Source: Acholeplasmataceae bacterium (GTDB lineage Bacteria > Bacillota_I > Bacilli_A > Acholeplasmatales > Acholeplasmataceae). From it: 18,046 nt of DNA. Each line of letters begins with the position of its first letter. Position 1 is the first letter of the stretch. The position numbers and the translations under genes are program-made. The stretch is taken from NCBI GenBank assembly GCA_023264085.1, contig JALQTF010000007.1, positions 1-18,046 on the forward strand, written 5' to 3'. Positions 1-7,393 of this stretch are shown here, piece after piece. A model generated the notes under the pieces. That model did no database searches and was not told the DNA's origin. It worked only from the letters and a program-made list of their open reading frames with translations.

Positions 1-750
1 CTTTTAAAGCACCCGAAACGATTTCTGACGCGGATGCTGAACCTTGGTTAATTAAAACGATTAAAATCATTTATAGAGTACAAAGCAAAAGATTATTTAG
101 ATAGAAATGCACCTGGTGAAAACGTGACATCAACACTTTCACCTTATTTACATTTTGGTCAAATATCATCACTTGAAATTGTTCATGAAATTAAAAAAGC
201 TAAAGAAAAAAACTTCATCAATCAAGCAACATATGATGGCATCTTTGAACAAGTGTTTGTAAGAAGAGAGCTCGCCTTTAATTTTGTTTATTATAATCAT
301 CAATATGATCAATTTGAACATATGACAGAACCTTGGGCGTATATTACCATGGAACAACATCAAGACGATTATCGACCACATCTATACACTAAAGATCAAC
401 TTGAAAAAGCTCAAACTCACGATCCTTATTTTAATGCAGCAATGCAAGAGATGATATTGAGTGGGTATATGCATAATTATATGCGTATGTATTGGGCCAA
501 AAAAATCATTGAATGGTCTAACTCGTATAAAGAAGCTTTTGAAACAACATTATATCTTAATAATAAATATTTTTTAGATGGAAGAGATCCGAATTCATAT
601 ACGAGTGTTGCATGGAATTATGGACGTCATGATCGTGCTTGGACTGAACGCCCAATATTAGGGAAACTTAGATATATGAATGATAAAGGTTTAGAAAGAA
701 AATTTGATATGTCAAAATATATTCATTATATTGAAAGTATAAAAAAATAA
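1..750 (+). CDS. phr: Class II CPD photolyase, 5'-truncated, with an apparent +1 frameshift
   Basis: Flavoenzyme that splits UV-induced cyclobutane pyrimidine dimers using blue light. The frame from 52 to 750 carries the C-terminal FAD-binding half of the class II family: SPYLHFGQIS, VRRELAFNFV, MHNYMRMYWAKKIIEW, LDGRDPNSYT, and the GRHDRAW..RPI..K.RYM run near the end. The N-terminal antenna domain lies outside the window. The frame just upstream is blocked by TAA at 49-51, but the frame running from position 3 is open and reads to ...EPWLIK at 54-56. Dropping one A from the AAAA at 54-57 joins it to RLKSFIEYKAKDYLDRN, which aligns with the family's segment before SPYLHFG. The gene therefore looks frameshifted in this copy. 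GTG at 124 is only an in-frame valine and would give a headless protein. The gene ends in the stem of a terminator shared with the opposing operon. Class II assignment is firm; whether the frameshift is real is open. Confidence 0.88.
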
Positions 751-773
751 GTCTCACAAGACTTATTTTTTTA
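740..773. terminator. Bidirectional terminator between photolyase and the DUF1295 gene
   Basis: A perfect 15-bp stem (740-754 with 759-773) closes a CACA loop at 755-758. Its outer half is an A-tract on one side and a T-tract on the other, so either strand gives a hairpin followed by a U-run. Both stop codons, photolyase TAA at 748-750 and DUF1295 TAA read from 765 to 763, lie inside the arms. Confidence 0.9.
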
Positions 774-1542
774 ATTTAGGAAAGAAAATAGGTGTTCTTT
801 CTGCATATGCTTGATAAAGTGGATCAGCTTGATATCTTTTTTCTAGTAACGGAACGCCTGAGACATATCTTAATAAATATCCCATAATAAATGTGCCGAT
901 GATCGCAAAACCATAACGGACATCTAAACTGTAAAACATGATGACAAAATAACTAATCCAAATCATAAAATCACCAAAATAATTCGGATGTCTTGTAAAA
1001 GCCCACAAGCCTTTATCCATGATTTTTCCTTTGTTTTCAGTGAGTGATTTAAATCGTTTCAGTTGCGCGTCAGAGATACTTTCAAAGGCAAACCCTATAA
1101 TAAATAATAAAATACCAAAACCCAAAATCAGTAAATGATACCACTTTAATCCTTCATTGACATAAAAGACACTTTGTATCGGTAGCGATATCACACTTGC
1201 TAAAAGGATTTGAAAATAAAAAACTTTGAAGTAAGCATTGAGGTAAGGGTGTTTTCCCCAATTTTTTCTCATATTGACATATCGGTAATCTTCAGGTTTA
1301 AACCAATTTCTTAAAAATAAGTAATAGGTCAGTCTAAGGCCCCATAAAGTGACAAATACAAGCATCATTATTGATGCAGTTGTTATTGTTTGAGTATGTA
1401 AAAATACAGTCCAAACAATGACAACATAACTTAGACCCCAAGCAATATCGACAAGGCCAAAGTTCTTCCTCATGACGCTAATTAAAAACCATAGATGTAA
1501 ATAAACTAACATTACAATACTTAAAACAAGCATATGTGTCAT
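763..1542 (-). CDS. DUF1295 family membrane protein (steroid 5-alpha-reductase-like fold)
   Basis: A 259-residue polytopic membrane protein with about six or seven hydrophobic segments. Family signatures are visible: an N-terminal FGLVDIAWG (about 28-36), E154 followed by D-x-Q, and the block GLW-x-F-x-RHPNYFGD (about 178-191) in which R184, H185, P186, N187 and Y188 match the cofactor-side motif shared with isoprenylcysteine methyltransferases and steroid reductases. Members are predicted membrane-embedded reductases or methyltransferases acting on lipids; no substrate can be read from the sequence. It is the last gene of an operon: its ATG (1542-1540) overlaps the TGA of the DUF2177 gene by four bases (ATGA). 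No strong separate ribosome site is visible, so translation is probably coupled. Family membership is confident, function unknown. Confidence 0.88.
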   Translation of the reverse strand: MTHMLVLSIVMLVYLHLWFLISVMRKNFGLVDIAWGLSYVVIVWTVFLHTQTITTASIMMLVFVTLWGLRLTYYLFLRNWFKPEDYRYVNMRKNWGKHPYLNAYFKVFYFQILLASVISLPIQSVFYVNEGLKWYHLLILGFGILLFIIGFAFESISDAQLKRFKSLTENKGKIMDKGLWAFTRHPNYFGDFMIWISYFVIMFYSLDVRYGFAIIGTFIMGYLLRYVSGVPLLEKRYQADPLYQAYAERTPIFFPKLKK

Positions 1543-1931
1543 AGTAAACTACCAATCAAATAGGTCAGTGTAGAGACTGAAAACCCTAAAAGTGTACCCC
1601 ATGTGATATCAATCAGAGTGACCTTAAGTGGCCATTTTTCAAGCGTTGCTAAATTTGTTAAATCATATGTTGCATACGTAATAAAACCATACAAGGCTCC
1701 ATTCAACATTGCATCATTGAATGAAGATGTTTGCAATGCTGGCATGATTGCAAAGATCATCAGAAACACAATATATAAAATATAAAAGAGAATGGCAGCA
1801 TACCAATTTGGTTTTTTTGCTAAAATAAACCCAATTTGAGATTGATACATGTTTTTTGCAAATAATCCCAACCATAAAATATCGATGATGAAAAAGATAA
1901 CAAATGCAATGATAAAAATGATAACAGTCAT
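1539..1931 (-). CDS. DUF2177 family membrane protein
   Basis: A 130-residue protein with four hydrophobic segments (about residues 3-25, 45-65, 75-90 and 105-128). The pattern IDILWLG in the first segment, LFYILY in the second, the strongly conserved YATYDLTNLATL (about 82-93), and the final W-x3-L-x-DI-x-WG match DUF2177. No reaction is established for the family. The start ATG (1931-1929) overlaps the MscS-type gene's stop as ATGA, and its own TGA overlaps the DUF1295 start the same way, so the three proteins are likely made in fixed proportion. In proteobacteria DUF2177 and DUF1295 genes often lie together near photolyase and cyclopropane-fatty-acid synthase-like genes (from memory), and the same neighbours are present here apart from the synthase. 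Confidence 0.85.
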   Translation of the reverse strand: MTVIIFIIAFVIFFIIDILWLGLFAKNMYQSQIGFILAKKPNWYAAILFYILYIVFLMIFAIMPALQTSSFNDAMLNGALYGFITYATYDLTNLATLEKWPLKVTLIDITWGTLLGFSVSTLTYLIGSLL

Positions 1932-2761
1932 GATGGATCCTTAGAGCTAATCACGATATGATCATAAGGTATTTCGATATGAAGTTGTTTGAATTGTTCA
2001 AGTAAAAAAAGTCTAAGATCTCTTTCAACTCCATATTGTAAATTTGGTTTTGTTTGACAAGTAACGGTGAGTTCGATTCCAGAAGCTAAAAACTTTGTAA
2101 CACCTAAAACAATGACATCTGAAATAATGGCTGTGTTTTCTTTAAGCGTTTGTAAATTTGTGTTTAATGTAGATGATAGTAACTTTATATCTGCATCATA
2201 AGGCACTGAAACGGTGACTAAGGCCTGAGCAAAATGTCTTGAATAATTCATCACAGGACTCATTTGACTATTTGAAAAAATTTGAATATGACCTGTCCAA
2301 TGTTGAAGTGTTGTTGACTTTAAACCAAGTTCTAAGACAGTCCCTTTAAAACCATTCACTTCAACGATATCACCGATATCGTAATGGTTTTCAAAGACAA
2401 TGAAAAAGCCTGCAATCATATCTTGAATCATACGTTGTGCACCAAGACCTATGACAAGTCCTACGATACCTAGTCCTGCAATCGCAGGAATGACATCCAC
2501 ACCCCAAATGGATAATATAATTAAGATTGCAATAATAAAAACAGAATATCTTAATAAACTAAAAAGTAGTTTGGAGAGTGTTTTAAATCTTGCGACACGT
2601 ATTTGTTTAGCAGCAGCATGTTTTAGATATTTCTTTATAAAGGATTGCACTAAAAATAGAATTAAAAAAGAAATAATGACAACAAGAATAGTAAAAAAGA
2701 TATTTGAAAATACAGGATCAGAAGTTAGATCAAAATATAAATCTTCTAAATAAGTTAGCAT
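1928..2761 (-). CDS. MscS-family mechanosensitive channel
   Basis: A 277-residue protein, close to the 286 residues of E. coli MscS. Two N-terminal hydrophobic segments (about 20-42 and 66-88) precede a pore-lining helix rich in Gly and Ala (about 92-125, AGLGIVGLVIGLGAQ then the typical QDMIAGFFI). The beta domain follows (YDIGDIVEVNGFKGTV, then the FSNSQM motif in place of the usual P-N), and an alpha/beta vestibule ends in EIPYDHIVI. Such channels release small solutes when membrane tension rises during hypo-osmotic shock, important for a cell without a wall. It is the first gene of the minus-strand operon, with a GAGGTGAG ribosome site just before the ATG and a TATAAT promoter upstream. 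Its TGA overlaps the next start (ATGA). Confidence 0.9.
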   Translation of the reverse strand: MLTYLEDLYFDLTSDPVFSNIFFTILVVIISFLILFLVQSFIKKYLKHAAAKQIRVARFKTLSKLLFSLLRYSVFIIAILIILSIWGVDVIPAIAGLGIVGLVIGLGAQRMIQDMIAGFFIVFENHYDIGDIVEVNGFKGTVLELGLKSTTLQHWTGHIQIFSNSQMSPVMNYSRHFAQALVTVSVPYDADIKLLSSTLNTNLQTLKENTAIISDVIVLGVTKFLASGIELTVTCQTKPNLQYGVERDLRLFLLEQFKQLHIEIPYDHIVISSKDPS

Positions 2762-2790
2762 CGTCTCACCTCGTTAATATTATAGCATAC
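2762..2790 (-). promoter_or_regulatory. Promoter and ribosome site of the mscS-DUF2177-DUF1295 operon
   Basis: On the minus strand TATAAT occupies 2784-2779 and is preceded by TGC, an extended -10. No good -35 hexamer lies 16-18 bases upstream. A GAGGTGAG ribosome site follows at about 2772-2765, four bases or so before the ATG at 2761. The 5' leader would be very short. Confidence 0.6.
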
Positions 2791-2814
2791 AATGTTGATG
2801 AAAATAGATGCTTA

Positions 2815-2855
2815 AAGTCAGACTTCATGATACAATATTCATGCACTAAAGGAGG
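2815..2855 (+). promoter_or_regulatory. Promoter region and ribosome site of the decarboxylase-agmatinase operon
   Basis: TACAAT at 2831-2836 preceded by TGA makes an extended -10. The -35 zone is poor in consensus but holds an 11-base palindrome AAGTC-A-GACTT at 2815-2825, and a TTCATG direct repeat (2824-2829 and 2838-2843) brackets the -10. A strong AAAGGAGG site at 2848-2855 fixes the decarboxylase start at 2860. The palindrome and repeats could be regulator-binding sites, but that is inference from shape only. Confidence 0.45.
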
Positions 2856-2859
2856 CGTT

Positions 2860-4344
2860 ATGAATCATCAATTAACACCTTATTTTACGAAGCTAAAAGA
2901 ATATGCAAAAAAAGATCGTGTACCATTAGATGTTCCTGGACATAAAATGGGTCTATTTTATAATGATATGACATCTATCTTAGGGGAAGAACTCTTTAAA
3001 TTTGATGTCAATGCACCTGATGGACTTGATAACTTAAATGTACCTAAAGGTGTGATTAAAGAAGCTCAAGCATTGTTTGCAGATGCATTTCAAGCGGAAC
3101 ATGCATTTTTCCTAACCGGAGGAACAACGCTAGGTATATTAGCATTGATTATGTCCACTGCAAAAGCTAAAGAAAAAATTATTATGCCTAGAAATGTGCA
3201 TAAATCAATTATTTCTGCATTAATTATGAGTGGTGCAATACCAATATTTGTAGAACCAGTCATCGATGAAGATTTAGGTATTGCTAATCACATGCCACTC
3301 GATGCATTAAAAAAACAAATTGCATTACATCCTGATGCGAAAGCAGTACTTGTGATTAACCCAACCTATTTCGGTGTAGCAAGTAACATGAAAGAAATTG
3401 TGGATATTACACATCAACACCACATGTTAGTGCTTGCGGATGAAGCTCATGGGTCACATATGGTTTTTAGTGATGCACTTCCAATGACAGCAATGCAAGC
3501 TGGTGCCGATTTATCTGCAACATCGATTCATAAAACAAGTGGCTCTCTCACGCAAAGTTCTGCCATACTTGCGCAAGGATCACGGTTTGATTATCAACGA
3601 CTTGTCGCCACCATTCACATGGTACAATCAACATCACCTTCAGCCTTACTTTTAGCAAGTTTAGATGTTGCTAGAAAAGCAATGTATTTTCAAGCTTCAG
3701 AAAAAATACAAACATTATTACCTAAAGTGAGAGATATTATTTTTAAAATAAATAAACTCAAAGGGTTAAAAGCATACACTAAAGAAGATTTTTTAAATCA
3801 AGGTGCAACCCATTTTGATGAAACAAAACTTATTATTAAAGTTTCAGGATTAGGACTTACAGGATTTGAAATGTATCATATTTTATCAGAGAAATTTGAT
3901 ATCCAAGTGGAGCTAGCAGAAACAAATTTAGTCCTTTGTGTCTTGTCTGTTGGAACAACAGATCAACATTTAGAAAGGTTATATGTTGCTTGTAAAACCT
4001 TATCTGAACAATACAGTAATCAAGTTTTAAATGTGGCTTCTTATAAACCCAAAGGAAATTTTCCAGAAGCTTACGTAAGACCTAGAAGTGCCTATCATGC
4101 ACCAACAAGAAATGTGAAATATGAAGATGCAGTTGGAGAAATTGCAGCAGAGTCTGTGATGATATATCCACCAGGAATTCCAATACTTATTCCAGGTGAG
4201 ATTATTGATCAAGCACTTGTGGACGAACTTCTATTTTATATCTCACAAGGGTCTACCATTCTTAGTGAATCTGAACAAGGATATTTTAAAGTTGTTGATA
4301 AATTAACATGGCCCAAGTGGGAGGAAATTGATAATGAGCTTTAA
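2860..4344 (+). CDS. speA: Orn/Lys/Arg-type PLP decarboxylase, probably biosynthetic arginine decarboxylase
   Basis: A 494-residue fold-type I PLP enzyme of the Gram-positive SpeA/YaaO kind (B. subtilis SpeA is about 490 residues). Visible are LDVPGHKMG near the N-terminus (about 23-31), the Gly-rich FFLTGGTTLG (83-92), DEAHG with D194 expected to bind the PLP pyridine nitrogen, the Schiff-base lysine K225 in SIHKTSGSLTQSSAIL, and the C-terminal YPPGIPILIPGE. An open frame extends upstream to 2704, but the ribosome site AAAGGAGG and the family N-terminus both point to ATG 2860. The substrate is not fixed by motifs, since lysine and ornithine enzymes share them. The agmatinase gene that overlaps its 3' end strongly favours arginine to agmatine, the first step to putrescine. 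Cytoplasmic. Confidence 0.87.
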   Translation: MNHQLTPYFTKLKEYAKKDRVPLDVPGHKMGLFYNDMTSILGEELFKFDVNAPDGLDNLNVPKGVIKEAQALFADAFQAEHAFFLTGGTTLGILALIMSTAKAKEKIIMPRNVHKSIISALIMSGAIPIFVEPVIDEDLGIANHMPLDALKKQIALHPDAKAVLVINPTYFGVASNMKEIVDITHQHHMLVLADEAHGSHMVFSDALPMTAMQAGADLSATSIHKTSGSLTQSSAILAQGSRFDYQRLVATIHMVQSTSPSALLLASLDVARKAMYFQASEKIQTLLPKVRDIIFKINKLKGLKAYTKEDFLNQGATHFDETKLIIKVSGLGLTGFEMYHILSEKFDIQVELAETNLVLCVLSVGTTDQHLERLYVACKTLSEQYSNQVLNVASYKPKGNFPEAYVRPRSAYHAPTRNVKYEDAVGEIAAESVMIYPPGIPILIPGEIIDQALVDELLFYISQGSTILSESEQGYFKVVDKLTWPKWEEIDNEL

Positions 4345-5209
4345 AAAAGTAGATTTAAGTTTTCAAAGTTGTAAAAATAGTTATGAGGAAAGTGATGTCG
4401 TCATCTTTAGTGTCCCAATGGATTGGACGACAAGTTTTAGACCAGGTACTCGATTTGCAGGCAATCAAGTAAGAGTCGATTCGTTTGGTATCGAATGGTA
4501 TTCTCCTTATCGACAAGCAGACCTAAAAGATTTTAAAACAGCTGATATCGGAGATTTAGATTTACCAATTGGCGATGTTGAAAATAGTTTAAAAGTTGTT
4601 TATGAAACAACTAAACAGATTTATGCAGATGATAAATATCCTGTAATGATTGGTGGTGAACATCTAGTTACTTTGCCAGTATTACAAGCGGCTAAAGAAA
4701 AGTATCAAAATTTACATGTCATTCATCTAGATGCACACACTGATTTACGTGCATCATTTTTTGGAAGAGTGCTATCTCATGCAACATTTATGTATCATGC
4801 GCATCAATTTTTAGGAGACCACACGATTCATCAATTTGGTATTCGAAGTGGCGATAAACATGAATTTGATTGGGCGGAAAAACACATCTACCAGCGTAAA
4901 TTTGACTTTGAGGGGCTCGATCAAACGGTAGAATCACTTAAGGATGTCCCTGTATATATCACGATTGATATTGATGTGTTAGATCCATCTGTTGTACCAG
5001 GAACTGGGACACCAGAACCAGGTGGTATGCAATATAAAGATTTATTATGGGCATTTGAGCAATTTGAAAAACTTAGTCATATTGTAGGATTCGATCTTGT
5101 GGAACTCAATCCATATTTGGACCCATCAGGAGCATCAACTGCAGTTGCAGTGAAAACAATTCGTGAACTTGTATTAATTTTACAAAAAAATATTAATAAA
5201 CACTCATAA
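4334..5209 (+). CDS. speB: Agmatinase (arginase/ureohydrolase family)
   Basis: Hydrolyses agmatine to putrescine and urea. At 291 residues it matches B. subtilis SpeB (290). All six binuclear-manganese ligands are present: H110 in GGEH, D133/H135/D137 in DAHTD, and D212/D214 in DIDVLDPS, followed by PGTGTPEPGG. The early motif MDWTTSFRPGTRFA (29-42) is typical of agmatinases rather than arginases. A TTG six bases upstream could start the frame, but GGAGG at 4320-4324 is correctly spaced only for ATG 4334. The gene overlaps the decarboxylase by 11 bases, a coupled arginine-to-putrescine pair. No spermidine synthase is in the window. No clear terminator follows, so some read-through into the PDH operon is possible. 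Confidence 0.92.
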   Translation: MSFKKVDLSFQSCKNSYEESDVVIFSVPMDWTTSFRPGTRFAGNQVRVDSFGIEWYSPYRQADLKDFKTADIGDLDLPIGDVENSLKVVYETTKQIYADDKYPVMIGGEHLVTLPVLQAAKEKYQNLHVIHLDAHTDLRASFFGRVLSHATFMYHAHQFLGDHTIHQFGIRSGDKHEFDWAEKHIYQRKFDFEGLDQTVESLKDVPVYITIDIDVLDPSVVPGTGTPEPGGMQYKDLLWAFEQFEKLSHIVGFDLVELNPYLDPSGASTAVAVKTIRELVLILQKNINKHS

Positions 5210-5221
5210 ATAATAAAAACG

Positions 5222-5235
5222 TTATCAATTGGTAA
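5222..5235. promoter_or_regulatory. Near-palindrome upstream of the PDH promoter, possible operator
   Basis: TTATCAATTGGTAA is a 14-base palindrome with one T/G mismatched pair per arm (6 of 7 pairs match). It sits 14 bases upstream of the -35 hexamer, a position suited to an activator or repressor. It matches no operator I can name and lacks the CG core of a catabolite-responsive element. It could be chance in AT-rich DNA. Confidence 0.3.
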
Positions 5236-5249
5236 AAAAACTTAATGGC

Positions 5250-5302
5250 TTGATAAAAAAGGCTAAAAACACTATAATAAACTATGTAAATTCGATAGGA
5301 GG
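5250..5302 (+). promoter_or_regulatory. Promoter and ribosome site of the pdhABCD operon
   Basis: TTGATA at 5250-5255 and TATAAT at 5273-5278 with an exact 17-base spacer form the best sigma-70-type promoter in the window, fitting a highly expressed central-metabolism operon. AGGAGG at 5297-5302 lies five bases before the pdhA ATG. The predicted leader is about 20-25 bases, too short for a riboswitch. Confidence 0.8.
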
Positions 5303-5307
5303 CTTAT

Positions 5308-6396
5308 ATGCTATTCAAAGATTTTGATCCACTAAAAGGAAAGCGCCTTGAAATTTTAGATGCTGAAGGAAATGTAACTAATACAAAACTTGAGCCTAAA
5401 ATTGATAAAGAGACGCTTTTAAAAATGTATAAGACCATGACTTTAGGTCGTGTTGCTGACATTAGAGCATTACAATATCAACGTCAAGGACGTATGCTTA
5501 CATATGCACCAAACATGGGACAAGAAGCTGCCCAAGTTGGTTCTATGGCTGCTCTTGATAAAAAAGACTGGTTATCACCAGGGTTCCGTGATTTAAACTT
5601 AATGTTATATCGCGGTGTACCACTAAAACAAATTTATTTATATTGGTACGGTAATGAATGGGGTAACCATTTTGAAGAAGACATGAGAATTTTACCAATC
5701 AACATTATTATTGGTTCTCAAGTTGCACATGCTGCAGGTTTAGCTTATGCATCTAAAATTCAAAATAAAGGTGAAGTTGCACTCGCTGTTATCGGTGATG
5801 GTGGGACATCACATGGTGAATTTTACGAAGGATTAAACTTTGCTTCAAGTTATGATGCACCACTTATAGTTCTCATTCAAAATAATCAATATGCGATTTC
5901 TACACCTCGTCGTAAAGCAACAAAAGCTGAAACATTAGCTCAAAAAGCTGTTGCATTTGGAGCAGAGGGTATACAAGTGGATGGAAATGATGTCCTTGCA
6001 ATGTATGTAGCTATGAAAGAAGCCGCAGAACACGCACGTTCAGGTAAAGGTGTTGTCTTAGTAGAAGCTGTCACTTACCGTATGGGACCTCATACAACAT
6101 CTGATGATCCATCTATTTATAGAACAAAAGAAGAAGAACAAGAATGGGCGAAAAAAGACCCGATTGCACGTTTTAAAAAATACCTCATGGATAAAGGGTA
6201 CTGGACCGAAGAGGAAGAAGCAAAACTTGATGAAGAAAACAATGCATTTGTTAAAGAAACATTCGAGTGGGTTGAAGCAAATGGTGCTGCAACTTTAGAA
6301 GATGTCTTCAAATATACATATGCAGAAATGACGCCTCAACTTACTGAGCAATATGAAACACACAAAAAATTCCTTGAAGAAAGCGAGGGTAAATAA
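5308..6396 (+). CDS. pdhA: Pyruvate dehydrogenase E1 component, alpha subunit
   Basis: First gene of the pyruvate dehydrogenase operon; 362 residues, normal for Gram-positive E1-alpha. With E1-beta it forms the thiamine-diphosphate-dependent decarboxylase that takes pyruvate and reductively acetylates the lipoyl group of E2. The ThDP/Mg motif is intact: GDG at 163-165 (DGGTSHGEFYEGLNFA) and the closing NN at 192-193 (QNNQYAIS). GQEAAQVGS (71-79), SPGFRD and the phosphorylation-loop-like YRMGPHTTSDDPSIYR are also recognisable. The pairing with pdhB, pdhC and pdhD and the pyruvate-type N-terminal extension favour pyruvate over branched-chain 2-oxoacids, though residues alone do not exclude mixed specificity. 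Two bases separate its stop from pdhB; a GAGGG element at its 3' end serves as the pdhB ribosome site. Confidence 0.95.
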   Translation: MLFKDFDPLKGKRLEILDAEGNVTNTKLEPKIDKETLLKMYKTMTLGRVADIRALQYQRQGRMLTYAPNMGQEAAQVGSMAALDKKDWLSPGFRDLNLMLYRGVPLKQIYLYWYGNEWGNHFEEDMRILPINIIIGSQVAHAAGLAYASKIQNKGEVALAVIGDGGTSHGEFYEGLNFASSYDAPLIVLIQNNQYAISTPRRKATKAETLAQKAVAFGAEGIQVDGNDVLAMYVAMKEAAEHARSGKGVVLVEAVTYRMGPHTTSDDPSIYRTKEEEQEWAKKDPIARFKKYLMDKGYWTEEEEAKLDEENNAFVKETFEWVEANGAATLEDVFKYTYAEMTPQLTEQYETHKKFLEESEGK

Positions 6397-6398
6397 TC

Positions 6399-7382
6399 AT
6401 GGCAGTTCTAAATTTAGTACAAGCAATTAATCAAGCACTTGATCAAAAAATGGAAGATGATAGCCGTGTTGTTATCTTCGGTGAAGATTCAGGATATGAA
6501 GGTGGTGTTTTCCGTGTGACTGCTGGTCTTCAAAAGAAATACGGAGAAGACCGCGTATTTGATACGCCAATCGCTGAAGGTGCGATTACTGGGTCTGCAA
6601 TTGGTATGGCTGTTAATGGGTTAGTACCTGTTGCAGAAATTCAATTTGATGGATTTGTATTCCCTGGTATTACTGAAATTGTGACACATATGGCAAGATA
6701 CCGTAACCGTTCACGTGGACGTTATGGATTGCCAATTGTTGTGCGTTTCCCAGTTGGTGGAGGTATTCGTGCACTTGAACACCACAGTGAATCATTAGAA
6801 TCTTTACTTGGACAAATTCCAGGATTAAAAGTCGTGATGCCATCGACACCATATGATGCAAAAGGACTATTAATTTCTGCGATTGAAGATCCAGATCCAG
6901 TGATTTTCATGGAACCAAAACGTATTTATCGTTCAGGTAAACAAGAAGTACCTGAAGATATGTATCGCATTCCACTAGGTAAAGCAAAAGTCGTTAAAGA
7001 AGGTAAAGATGTGACGGTCGTTGCATGGGGACCTTTCGTACGTGAAGTTGAAAAAGCTGCTGAACTACTTAAATCACAAGGTGAAAATATTGATATTGAG
7101 CTGATTGATTTAAGAACAATCAATCCAATTGACGAAGAAACAATCATTAACTCAGTTAAAAAAACAGGACGATTTGTAGTCGTGCAAGAAGCTGTTAAAA
7201 CTTATGGACCAGGTGCAGAACTTATTGCACTCGTAAATGAAAAAGCATTTTTACACTTAGAAGCACAACCAACTCGAGTCACTGGTTTTGATATTACTGT
7301 ACCACTTCCTCGTGGAGAACATTTCCACTTTATTCAACCAGAAAGAATTGCAGCTGAAATTAAAAAAGTTGCGAAATTTTAA
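6399..7382 (+). CDS. pdhB: Pyruvate dehydrogenase E1 component, beta subunit
   Basis: Partner of E1-alpha in the alpha2-beta2 decarboxylase; 327 residues, standard length. The N-terminal half carries GEDSGYEGGVFRVT (28-41) and DTPIAEGAITG with E60, the glutamate that activates the ThDP aminopyrimidine in this family. PVGGGIRALEHHSESLE (about 118-134) holds the conserved histidine pair near the active site. The C-terminal transketolase-like domain begins around residue 200 and ends in VTGFDITVPLP and an R-I-x-x-E-I helix. It starts two bases after pdhA and ends inside the ribosome site of pdhC (TAAGGAGG), so the genes are tightly co-translated. Confidence 0.95.
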   Translation: MAVLNLVQAINQALDQKMEDDSRVVIFGEDSGYEGGVFRVTAGLQKKYGEDRVFDTPIAEGAITGSAIGMAVNGLVPVAEIQFDGFVFPGITEIVTHMARYRNRSRGRYGLPIVVRFPVGGGIRALEHHSESLESLLGQIPGLKVVMPSTPYDAKGLLISAIEDPDPVIFMEPKRIYRSGKQEVPEDMYRIPLGKAKVVKEGKDVTVVAWGPFVREVEKAAELLKSQGENIDIELIDLRTINPIDEETIINSVKKTGRFVVVQEAVKTYGPGAELIALVNEKAFLHLEAQPTRVTGFDITVPLPRGEHFHFIQPERIAAEIKKVAKF

Positions 7383-7393
7383 GGAGGCCTTTC

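Noticed and set aside
2704..2859. 52-codon N-terminal extension of the decarboxylase
   Set aside because: It would overlap the mscS coding start and both promoters; it has no ribosome site, does not look like the family, and AAAGGAGG marks ATG 2860.
5222..5235. Catabolite-responsive element (cre) for CcpA
   Set aside because: The palindrome has an AATT centre and lacks the CG core of cre sites; kept only as an unnamed near-palindrome.
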